Source of the DNA: Neospora caninum Liverpool
Taxonomy: Eukaryota > Apicomplexa > Conoidasida > Eucoccidiorida > Sarcocystidae
Assembly (NCBI RefSeq): GCF_000208865.1
Contig: NC_018397.1
Coordinates: forward strand, 4,369,748-4,433,747
Length of the DNA: 64,000 bases
Direction: 5' to 3'
Made by a program: the position numbers and the translations under genes. The notes beneath the pieces are model-generated. The model was not told where the DNA came from and searched no databases. It saw only the letters and a list, made by a program, of their open reading frames with translations. This document shows positions 10,945-25,615 of the stretch, piece by piece. Every line of letters starts with the position of its first letter. Positions within the stretch are counted from its first letter, which is position 1.

Positions 10945-13196
10945 CTATCTATGCGAGTTCCACGTAGAGATGAAATTGTGTATATCTATCCGTACACATC
11001 GACGGAGCTTTGTATGGCAGGGTTGAAAGCTGCCGAAGGTCCAGAGCAAGCGTTTAGGAGCCAAGCCAGATCCGATTACCTTTTCGGGAATGCCAAAGCA
11101 TTTGATTAATTCCATGGATATCGCCGCTACTTGGTCCACGGAATCATTCTTTGCCTGATGAAGCACGTGAACTTCTTCAGGTTTGATCAGCTTCTCGGCC
11201 ATCTGCGGCAAAATATGTGAAACAGAAATGAGAAAGGCAATCCAATGCATGCGTATGTACACATCTAAGCGCTAATAAATTTCCATACAGCGATTGACCT
11301 TCGCACCCGTAAAACATGGCGAACACTGAACTAGTGAACGTAAAAACTCAGAGCACAACGTCCGCTCTGTGGACAGAAGAGGCCAACGCGACAGCGCGCA
11401 GCCTTTAATTTCAACGAGAAAGATGCATATCCATATATATACTGATTGATCTTCGAAAATATACACAATTGTAAAGGTACAAAGGTAATTCTTTACACTT
11501 AGAAAGGCAAGCCCGTCAGTCACTTGGGGGTATCTGCACGGAAGACGGGCCGATACATGCTGATTCGCCGATGTTGCCTACGAACTCACCATGAACCCCA
11601 GGTCTCCCTCAAGACAGGAAAGACCGAAGAGAAGGAGAGGAGCTTCCATTGCTTGGGCGCATAGCTCGTGCTTGTGCTGCTTCATGTGCCCCAGCAGTCT
11701 TAAGTACGCCTATGGCCAGCCACAGTAAAGGGGGGAAAATTGGGGGATACGGGATGACCACGCAGCGCGTAATAGTGTTGCTTCCTCCCGCTTTTAGATC
11801 TTGGAAGGACTGCTTGGTGAATGACGACCCACACAGACCCAGGAGAAGTCGAAACCCATTTTTTGAGTCGTCTCACCGAGTAAAGTCCAATGAATTTAGA
11901 CGAACGGTTCCACGCTCATGTTACAAAGTCTGTCTAGGCAACGGCGTTCACGGGAGACGTGACAACCTCTCCCAGGATCGACTGGATTTCGTGTTTTGTC
12001 TACAGATTTTGGGTTTTCCAGGCGACGCAGAGTGTCCGGTGTTCTGTCTTTCGTCTTCTGGTTCTTGCCTTCGCTCTCTCTTGGTTGTGGTCCTCGGTTT
12101 TCTCACCTCGAAGCCTGCCAGATCAGCGAAGCACTTTGCAATGGAGGCGGGACTGGAGGAGTAAATGAAGTCGTGCGTATCCACGTCGGCCATCCACAAG
12201 TCATAGACCATTTGTTTCTTCTGCATCCGGGCAGCACTGTCCATTTTCTTTCCATGTTTTTGGTCCACCCGAGTCGCAGGTCCACAGGAACGCTTGTCGT
12301 GATTTTGCAGCAAAGGCGTTCCGGTTTCTCGTTCGCGGGTGTGTAAAAACCTCTGCAGACTTCGACTCAACACGCGCTTTTCGATTTCTTTTTTTTGAAG
12401 CAACTCGCCAAGCCTTTGGATCTTCCGACTCATTCTCAGACGAAGCAGAATGTGTATGAGCCTCAGAAGGTCTCCTTTTGGCCCGTAGAGAGGCGGCGGG
12501 TAACTACTGGTTTCAGGAGTAAATGCTCCGCCGGGTCCACATTCGAATGGAGGAGGAAATGAGGGCTCTGCCGGCGGAGGAGGGACGGGAAAATGGGGGT
12601 CGAGATGGACAGAAAAGAGAGGAGGAAAGGAAGGAGATTGCGAAAGCGAAGGGAAGCCATTTCCCCCTGCAAAAGAAGTATTACTGCAAGCAGCAAATCC
12701 GTCGCGGAAGGAAGCGGCTGAAGACTCTGCCAGCGCTCTCAGCCAAGCGGGGGAGTTGTGTTGAAGGGATCGCGTGAAAACCTCCTTGCTGACTTTGGCG
12801 TACAACCTGTTCCGAAAGCAAGAAAGAAAAAGCAGTCCCGGTACAGGGTCTTACCCGAATATCCATGCATCCGGGCGTTACCGCTGCCCTCTAAGAGCAC
12901 GTTTGGCGAGAAGAGAGAAACAGGTTTGTGATGAGTGTCTGTGTACATATACACGTACAAATATACATGTATGTTTATCGATGCCTGCTCACATAGAATG
13001 TCCGTCTACATCGATACAGGTGTGCATCTTCAGACAACTGAGGCCCTTTTACAACTGGCGGTGGCTTTTTCTTGAAACAGTTTGGATCGATTGCATGTAG
13101 AAATACGAAGGAACATGGGTGCTCATATATACCTATACATATAACATGGGTGCTCATATATACCTATACATATAACATGGGTGCTCATATATACCT

Positions 13197-13232
<36 letters not shown>

Positions 13233-16200
13233 GTGAAGAAACAGAAGAAGTCTAAACGTATATATGCGGGTGGTTCTGTGTCTAGTGTCTGTCGCTTTAT
13301 TTTCCTTGTCTCTCTTTTCTGTCTGTGTGTTGCACATGCTGCCTACACGCGGTTGTCGCCTTCTGCAGTGAGCCCAGCATGGGCAGAGCCAATGAATTCT
13401 CCAAAGAGATTGGCACTCAAGAATCCGCCTCCCCCACATCGTTCTCTTCCCTCTGTCGCGAGTCTTTCAGCACACCAGGCCACGGTGGGTTTTAATGCAC
13501 AGCAATGAAGAAGAACTTCGCAATGGGCTCTGGCGTGCACTTCTAGGAGGGCTCGCACAGGCATAGATCCAACAAGGAGCGGCTCCTCCAGCGTTCCCGT
13601 TCTTTGGTTTCTCTGTGTATGTACACTGAACAGCGTTGGATCGCCGTTGTTCCCACCTCGGGCTTCCTCTGTCAAAGGAATCGCAGTTTCCTCTCGACTT
13701 CTTTCGCCACTGCTCCCACCCTGCTCTCGAGTCTCGAACTGCCGCTGTTTCCTCACAGCCGCAGAAAGAGCAATTCTCTCTCGCAGAAACGTTTGACGCA
13801 CGGACATCGTTCGAGAGAGAATGCGAGTAAAACGCTCGTAGAGAGCTTTGACTTCATTGGTCCATGCCATGAGGACCAAGGCCTGAGCGAGCAGCGGCAT
13901 CAGCGTCTGCTTTTGCACAGCAAAAGACAAAATAGGCGTGTCGGAGAGACCCGACGGTCCCGTAGATAGCCGCGTTGAAGAGTATCGGAGTGTATTGTTC
14001 AGGACAACTTTCATCCCTCCTATCATCATGCAGGCGATGCACAGACGTCCTGAGAGCAATTGCTCAGTCTGTAGGAGAAAGCGATTGCGTGCTATGGACG
14101 CAGAGCCCGGCTGTACCCCGGTTTTCTCAATGGAAGACGCATCTCGAACTGCGTCTTGTTTTTGAGAGACTGAGGATGCGCCCTCTTTCCATGACTTTCC
14201 GTCCCTATTCTCCGCACTCGTCCCCCTGGACCACTCAGTTGACGTCAATTGCGGCCTCTGAGACTGCATACGGTTTTTCACTCCGTTCTCGCGATCCGCA
14301 GTCGGGACAGAACTCTTTTCTTCAGTGTTCCCCCAAGGTTCCGGTGTTTTACCCTCCCGGCTTTTGATGAACTGTTCCAGGTCCACAGAGAGAGACTGGG
14401 GCCCGTCCACGATGGAAAAGATACGCCCGTCCGGCTCCACCTTCGTAATGCCATCAAGCAAGTGGGAGCGTGGGATTCTGACGTTATGAAAGCTAAACCA
14501 GCAGGAAAGCAGAGGCCACATCAGAAGGGAAAGGAGAGAGCTCCAGCAGCAAAGACACCGAGTCACACGTACATGGATACAGGTGAACGTGGAAGCTTTT
14601 ACGAGTGTGTGTTAAACGGCACGTGATCACACGGAAGCTTTAACCTATGGATGCCCTAGGTTCTGTACTTACACACAGGCGCAGACATATGGAATGGTAA
14701 GGCATGGACGGGGCCAGGTTTCTGGTCTCGGCTCCTTTCACTTACGTGATTTTTGCATTGTCTACTCCGTTGCATCCGATCCGGTGGCCCATATCTTCGA
14801 TCGTCACCCCATGACAGACTCGGAGTTTGTCGGAGCTTCCTGAGGAAGCCAACGAAGAGAAACCGAAGAAGAGAAGTGATTCACCAACTTCCGAAGGCCT
14901 TGCCAATAAACAAGAACCAGGAAGTATCGAGAAGCGTTGCCTTGTCCGAAAACATAACAGCAGGAAAAGTGACGTGCGAGTGAATGTTTTACGCACGCAC
15001 ATGCATATATGCATCAATGCATACAGAGATCTCGACACGAATACATATATATATATATATATATGATCTCTGTTTATATGGAATAAAAAATGTGTGCAAG
15101 CACATCCCCAACCATGCACTCGTGTTTTCAACCTTCATTTACACATATACGTGTTTACACTTGATTATAAACTTAAACACGCATCCGCCCCTCTATCGTC
15201 AGCAGTTCCATTCGCAGTTATGGATCAACAAGTGTATATGTGGAGTTCCTGCGCTCAAAATGACATGCATATCCACTGGAGGTCAGGTAACGTGCTTCTA
15301 CCCTTTCAAGCGTCTTTAACCTTTTGGTGTGTCGAAGCTAACCTGATATGTTCGACGGCTGTCGGATTCGAACGAGGAAGGCGTGGACACCGTGACTGGC
15401 TCCTCGAATTATCATTTGAGCAAAGACGATTGCCCAAGAAGCATGCAAAGCGCCATTTGTGATCCTGTTCGCACAAAAGGAAACGATTTGCAACCGGGCG
15501 CAATCTTACCCGCACCTGTTGCCGAAAAAACGTACATTGCATGAATATACCTACCCCTGCCAGTGCGTATATATATAGATGATGCGGAAAACGCTAACCC
15601 GTGTTCGTGGGTATGCCGACGTCCTTTTGCTTGGCAGTCGCTGCATGATGTGTTAATTCCAGAAATTCGGATTTCTTTCGCGAGTTTGCGGCAGAGCCCC
15701 CCCATATTAAGATTTCCTACATTTTCGGGTTATAACTCCTGTACTATCTACGACAACTTCTCGAAGCAGCCTCGTTTAAGACTCGAAAGTGACCTCGTCG
15801 ATTCTTAAAGACAGAATACAAGCGATGCCATTTTCGATGGGCGACGGCATTGCCTAAGTTTCCTTCGTTTCTGCGGCTTACCAGTATTTCTGCGACAGAG
15901 TTGTTGGCGAGTTGATGACAAACTCCTCGCGTGTCGGTTCGTAAGTAGCCGTTGTCTCGAGGCACACGGCGTTGTTGCCATAACCTAATTCCGTTAGAGC
16001 GAAACATCCGATCTGAAAACAAATAACCATTATCAAAAATATCCTAGCCCACTTGTCGCTTTCGGTGAACTGGGTGTTCGTCCATGCATGCATACATACA
16101 AAATTGCGTCAAGACAGTAAATTTTTGATGTACGCGAAGCTACATATTTTCAGCGAGAAATCGATGAGTCTGTACCAGGAACTGTAAGCACACACAGTCG

Positions 16201-17357
16201 TAGACATCAGTCCCTATTTGTAAATGAAGATGAACATGGGCATATGCGTGTCGATACATGAAACTGCATTCTAAACGCATCAAAAGCTGTACTGGCACAC
16301 AATACCATCAGCTTCACCTCCTGCAGGCTGTCGATTTTGTTGAGGATTTCGCGCTGGACAGGATTTTCTTTCGAGCCGAGCCTCAAAAGAGTGCCGCCGA
16401 AGAGGTTGAATTGCACGGTGAATTTCGTTGCCAAGGATGCATCCAGCATCCCACAGCATTCATGCATGGTCAAGAGACGCCGGGGGGCTCTATCAAAGTC
16501 AAACTACAGAGACCAAGGCATACGCATAGTGCAGGCACGAGATGTCGAATCTCCGGTAGAGAAGGTATGGGTAGGTTGCATAAGGGTGTGCAAGTAGATG
16601 TAAATATACCCACATCCGTTGGATTGCATGTAGACAATCATATGCGTACAAAAGTAGGAAAGCTCGTAGATAAACCCCTACTGGCTGAGCGAGTTGAGTG
16701 CGAGTTTGCCGACGTAACAAGTGAAAGACGACCCGTTACCAGACTCTAAAGTCATATGTGTCTACACAACATTTAGAGCGCCGTTTATGTACGTGTGTGA
16801 AAGCGGCACGCAATATTCCTTCCAGGTTCCCCACGCTATCCTGAAGTGAACGATCTTCTGCAGACATCGTCCATTAGAATGCTTGTGGTTGGAACCCCCT
16901 TCACGTCGTGGCATTGCTGAGAACATTAAATCTAAGGCGATGTGGTTTTGTGGATCATCGGAGATACCGCTTTTGTGGTGTTGAAGTCATGTATTCCCGT
17001 CCTTAACGCCTGTGTCCACACCCGAGCACGTACCACGGAAAAAAGTCCAGCTCGACATAGTTTTCTCAGTCGACTGAGAGCCAGTTCTCGTTGCATCGAA
17101 AGAGGCACATCGAATCGAGGAGTGAAAAGCTCGAGATTTTCCAGAGCAACTGCCTTGACGCTTCGACGTGTGGCATGGCTATCGCCAGCCAGAAGGAGGT
17201 GAAAGAAATTCCACGACGAAACGGGAACCCCTGCAACAAGATTTTGACGCAAATGAGTTCCTTCGCCAGGCAGTGGAGCGTGTGCAGTGGGTGGCCCAAG
17301 GATGTCTTCATTCCCCTCTGACGGAGGAGAAAAGGACGGCTGAGGAATAATATCCAT
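10945..17357 (-). CDS. ACOX: acyl-CoA oxidase, plant ACX3-like, nine exons
   Basis: This enzyme uses FAD to oxidise acyl-CoA to trans-2-enoyl-CoA, giving H2O2, in the first step of peroxisomal beta-oxidation. Exons: 17357-17034, 16503-16318, 16012-15882, 15464-15343, 14839-14746, 14492-13347, 12806-12107, 11709-11590, 11202-10945. All junctions are phase-consistent and give 1,026 residues. Family landmarks appear in order: FNLFGGTLLRLG (exon 2), CFALTELGYGNNA (about 173-185), GASHGVHAFLVRIR (exon 4), GHRIGCNGVDNAKI (exon 5), NVRIPRSHLL (exon 6), CGGGGF (638-643) and AEGDN, with the probable catalytic Glu near 663. The C-terminal oxidase domain is in exons 7-9 (LEGDLGFM, CFGIPEKV), closest to plant ACX3 as I remember it. 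Low-complexity inserts, one proline-rich, make it longer than the usual 660-700 residues. It ends in SHR, not a canonical PTS1, and I see no clear PTS2. Confidence 0.92.
13113..13231. repeat. 31-bp minisatellite (three copies) running into (TA)n, inside an ACOX intron
   Basis: Copies start at 13113, 13144 and 13175, each beginning ACATGGGTGCTCATATATAC. The last runs straight into an AT dinucleotide tract ending near 13231. It lies in the intron between exons 6 and 7 of the acyl-CoA oxidase gene. Confidence 0.9.
15045..15064. repeat. (TA)n microsatellite in an ACOX intron
   Basis: An uninterrupted AT dinucleotide run in the intron between exons 4 and 5 of acyl-CoA oxidase. Confidence 0.85.
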
Positions 17358-19473
17358 CGTATACGCGAGGACGGAGAGTGTGCAGAAAGAAAAATATATC
17401 TGTCTTAGCGTCTATCAGCCTGGGGGGTACGTATTTAAATCGATGTTCAAAAGCACCAACGGCGAGAAACGGATCTTCTTTTGCTTCGACGGAGGAAATC
17501 AAATGCGTCTGACAAGGGAGCTGTGAAGCTGTAAAGAATATGGATAGTGCCCCGGTCGAACTAATTTTACAAGCAATGAAAGAAAGGCGACAACAAACGT
17601 AGTGAATCCTCGTCCGGCGGCAGAAAGCTTATGACAACAATTCTTGCTTCAGTCAAACATGCATACCGAACTTCGCAAAAAAGCCCCTCCAAAAACCTAT
17701 TCAACACCGCGAACAATACGGAATTCCTCGACGGGCTGAATTGTTCCTTTTAAACTACTCTACTTTGGCAGGGCGCGTACCTAGCAGGAATGCGCGAAGG
17801 AAGCCGAACAATTCCAGAAGTTACATACGTGTAATTCAGAAAAACGGAAGTTGATTGACTTTTCCAAAAAACGCCAATGCAGAAACGCAGATGCCGCACA
17901 TTCACCACTACAGGCAGCAGTTAGTTTTTTGTAATCTCGCGTCAGTGTGCTGGAGGGCTTGCTTGAGTTGGAGGAGACATATTCTCTTTTCTGAAAATGA
18001 TTCAGACTGAATTTCCCTTGATGCAACAATTTCGGCTGTTACATTACCCCAGCCAGACACAGGCAGCATTTTTTGTGACTAGTACCGGAAGTTTTAGTGA
18101 CTGCGTCGACCTTCCTGTTACTATAGGGAATGGGTCCCCTGCTGGAGAGCCTAGAGGCTCTTCGTGAAAACTATTTCCCTCCACCACTCTTCTTTCAATC
18201 ATATGTAGATCATGTTGCGGAAGGCAGTCATTGCGTTAGAGTTTGTAGGTCCAGACAAGCAAACCACGTTGCTGCATAACTGGCTGTAAGTTATCCCTAA
18301 TTCTTCTTAAGCCCCACGTGGAACACAACTGCTTCTATGTGCTCAAAGGAAGGTTAACTGCTTGCCCAGACAAGAACGTCTGTGAGTTCTCCAACGATCT
18401 CTGCAGATACGAGCGACGGAAACGTGAATCAGTCGTTGTTCCGAGGCTTGTTTTTTTCTCTGTATGCCGGCATCCGTCTGTATACACCCACAGTTACATT
18501 AATCGCCCACTTAAACCGAAGAGGGTATCGACGGATCCTGTATCATTTCAGCCTTTCCTTCAAGTGCAAAAAACCGTTAGCTTGACTGGGGAGCCTACTA
18601 CTTTCTTCTCTGTGTGTTGTGTACCCGTCCAAAACTGAGAGTCCAGCTGGTCAGCACAGCCGACGCCAACGGTTGCAGGCCCCGCTACACACGACGCTGC
18701 CCCGCTATCCTCGGCAACGAAACCTGGGATTGGAGGGTTCCCTCATGGGTTCACCCGGGCTCTTCCTGGCTCCCGGTGATAATGGATGTGTTTACGAGCA
18801 ATTTAGGATAGGTGATCCTAGAGTAAAGGAGAAAAGGGAGGCAGCAAGCCCTTCCCAGCCCGTCATCGAGATAGAGCAGCACACAACTAACTGCTCGCAA
18901 CCTAACGCCGGTACCCACAAGAAAGCGCTTCCTTGTCAATCCCTTAACCTCCGCTTCGATAAGTCTCAGAAGACAGAGGTGAAAGAAATGTTAGCAGTCG
19001 ATTCTTTTTTTCAGTAGCAGGACACATTGTAAAGACCACTCTCGCATTGCCGTACTAGGGCAGAGCACAGCAAGAATGACGTGGCTATCGTGTGTCAGGG
19101 TTCAATCAACGTGCCTGCAAAGACAAAAAACAGGAAAAAACATATGCCTCTATTTCACCTGCCACCGCCAGCGTGACCACCAACCTCCACGATCTCATTC
19201 GACCGAATCCGTACTCGCGTAGTGGCCTCCCACCCATCTTGCTTTATCAAGGAACTACTATTGGCATCTTCATTGTAACTTGCATGCCGTTCGTACACAC
19301 GGCTTCTTAAGCACCGATAGGCTGCCCCTCTGCCCCTTCGGTTGCCGGGGTTACTTGCGAATGCATCGAAGTCAGAATTCTAGAAGGTCCTCGGCAAGTC
19401 GTTCGGCCACCAACCGCTCCGTGTGCAACAAATCCAGGGCTGCATGCCCCGGATCCTCAAGGCTGGCTGCTTC
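17358..19473. other. intergenic: upstream of acyl-CoA oxidase
   Basis: This gap separates the start of acyl-CoA oxidase from the 3' end of the 491-residue secreted protein gene; both are on the minus strand. Only short ORFs without exon-like borders are present. It probably holds the oxidase promoter on the left and the 3' untranslated region of the neighbour on the right. Nothing else was recognised. Confidence 0.45.
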
Positions 19474-20949
19474 TCAGTTGTTTGAACCTTCTGCTGACAC
19501 AGCTGTGTCCACCGCTTCGGCTGCATCTTGCGCCCCGGTCTCTGGTAGAGATGAAGCGTCGAAACCCTCCTCGGGGATTACGTTTGGTTCTTCTTGCTGG
19601 CTGGCCGGTACGCTTGCGGCAGACAATCGCTTGGTCTTTTCGTGTGTATTCTTGCCACGCTGTTGAGCGCGGAAGGCGTTGAAGAAAGCAGTGGTGTTAT
19701 GTAGTATCTCCATTGAGGAACGAAGACTCTCGGCTCGTTTCTCCGCCTGTTTCGCAATGTCTGCCTTCTGCATCAAAGGGAACATTTCTTTCCCCCGTAC
19801 AAGGAACTGGGTAGTCCATCGGCGAAGCCGTGGACTGTTACCAAACGCAAATGGGACCACTGAGATCCGACCTGCCTCTTCCACTGAATGTGATGTCAGG
19901 TCTTGAGTTGACATGTTGCCGGTATTCTCCTCGCCCTCAGGATGTCCCGGCACCGATTCCTCAGTTTCAGTGACCGCCTCACCCTCCGGGGCAGCGGCCT
20001 CGCCTCCTCGTGCAACAGGAGACGTCATTTCTTCCATCTCTTTCGGCTCACCGGTACCCTTTCCGGAGTCTTCGGTCGTGGTATTGTCCCCTGAGCCGTC
20101 TACCCCACTGGAGGCGGAACCGGGGTCCACGCGGTCCTCGGTCTGCGGCGTGTCATCGACCGTGTCCACGACTGGGGCTGTCTCAGGCATACTCTCGCTC
20201 CCCTGTAAATCATCCCTTAGTGTCTCGGCTCCTGTTTCACCCGGAATCGGCTCTTTAGCACCATTCACTATGGTGTCTGGGCCATTGTTAGAAGCTTCGG
20301 ATATGTCCGCTACATCCGAACCACCAGAGGTGTCAGAGCCAGAAGATTCATTCGGCACTGAGGGGTATGTAGCCAGAACGTCAGGAGTGCTAGCGTCGAC
20401 CGTCGAAGGTTCAGCTTGATCACCTAATTTCTCTGCTTCGGCTTTTTCCTCCACTGTCGGTGCCTGTTCTTCACCCTCGCCGACTCGCGGCGACACGTCG
20501 ACCAACGAACTCGATTGCCACATCTTTTCTGTCTTTTCCGATCCAGCTGGAGCACTTCCCCCTTCAAGCTCTTGTTCTTGAGAGTCGTTCAAAGCGTCCC
20601 CAGCTGCTGAGTTCCCAGGCTGTACAGGCAGCGCCGTGAGCGGTAGGGGGAAATCGCCCCGCGCAGGGTCTTCATCGTGCATCTGTTGAGCTCCGTCCCA
20701 AATTGTGGCACTCTCCGAGTTGCCATTGGCGCCAAAAGCTTGTGGAGGATTCGCGCCAGAAGCCAGGAAAGAATCACGCTGTGGAAATGGAGGCAGGGCG
20801 GCAGGTTGATCCCGAGGCAGCCGAGTCTCCCATAGCGGCGAAGGGGGAGCGCGGAGATGAAGTCCACACACAGGAAAGAAAAACTTTGTGGATGCACACA
20901 GGAGACCTAAAAGAAACATGGAGGGAAGAAGCCACCTGGATCGTCCCAT
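19474..20949 (-). CDS. secreted acidic protein with signal peptide, single exon (491 aa)
   Basis: The ATG at 20949 opens a 491-codon frame with no need for introns. Residues 1 to about 32 form a classical signal peptide: two Arg, then a Leu/Phe-rich core (LLPSMFLLGLLCAS, then FFFPVCGL). The mature part is largely acidic and disordered, rich in Glu, Ser, Gly, Thr and Pro (about 90-365). It ends with a more ordered, basic helical stretch of about 60 residues (around 370-435, including LRRWTTQFLVRGKEMF and AEKRAESLRSSMEI). There is no membrane span beyond the signal, no EGF or kinase domain, and no RRLxE export motif that I can see. A disordered acidic body with a helical C-terminal part is common in dense-granule and rhoptry proteins, so a secretory-organelle protein is the best inference. 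The specific protein is not recognised. Confidence 0.8.
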   Translation of the reverse strand: MGRSRWLLPSMFLLGLLCASTKFFFPVCGLHLRAPPSPLWETRLPRDQPAALPPFPQRDSFLASGANPPQAFGANGNSESATIWDGAQQMHDEDPARGDFPLPLTALPVQPGNSAAGDALNDSQEQELEGGSAPAGSEKTEKMWQSSSLVDVSPRVGEGEEQAPTVEEKAEAEKLGDQAEPSTVDASTPDVLATYPSVPNESSGSDTSGGSDVADISEASNNGPDTIVNGAKEPIPGETGAETLRDDLQGSESMPETAPVVDTVDDTPQTEDRVDPGSASSGVDGSGDNTTTEDSGKGTGEPKEMEEMTSPVARGGEAAAPEGEAVTETEESVPGHPEGEENTGNMSTQDLTSHSVEEAGRISVVPFAFGNSPRLRRWTTQFLVRGKEMFPLMQKADIAKQAEKRAESLRSSMEILHNTTAFFNAFRAQQRGKNTHEKTKRLSAASVPASQQEEPNVIPEEGFDASSLPETGAQDAAEAVDTAVSAEGSNN

Positions 20950-25069
<4,120 letters not shown>

Positions 25070-25584
25070 ATGGCGAACGCGCGAGATGTGGCAGAGTGCC
25101 TCATGCTCGCAATTGCAGCTCTAGGCGCGCTGTCTTCTCTCACCCGGCCAGACTGCAATTTCCCTCTCTTCGTTTATCTTTGGTGGACGTTCTTCTCTGT
25201 TCCGGACGAGAGGAAGGTAAGGACCAAATTACCTAGCGAGCACCTTCTCCCATCAGGCTCCTGACATCCCAGGAGAAATGTAGTGTGTGATGAAAACTCG
25301 TAAATGTGTAGGATTGATCCTCACTTTGCCTCCACTGCGCCTGCTCAGCGTGAAAATCCAATTCCAGACACGTGTTCCAAGCAACTCTTGTTTTTTCCGT
25401 ATCTGACGGGAGACACCTGGGGAAATGCAGATTCTGATAAGGAATGGTTTCCTGAGGGAAGTTGCACCGGAGTGCATCGATCGATAGGCATATCTCTACA
25501 GCCTTACACATTCTTTTATGCTTCATGTGTACATAGAGATCCATCACCAAGGAAATGTGTCAGCCGTCAACTATCACTCAATCG

Positions 25585-25615
<31 letters not shown>

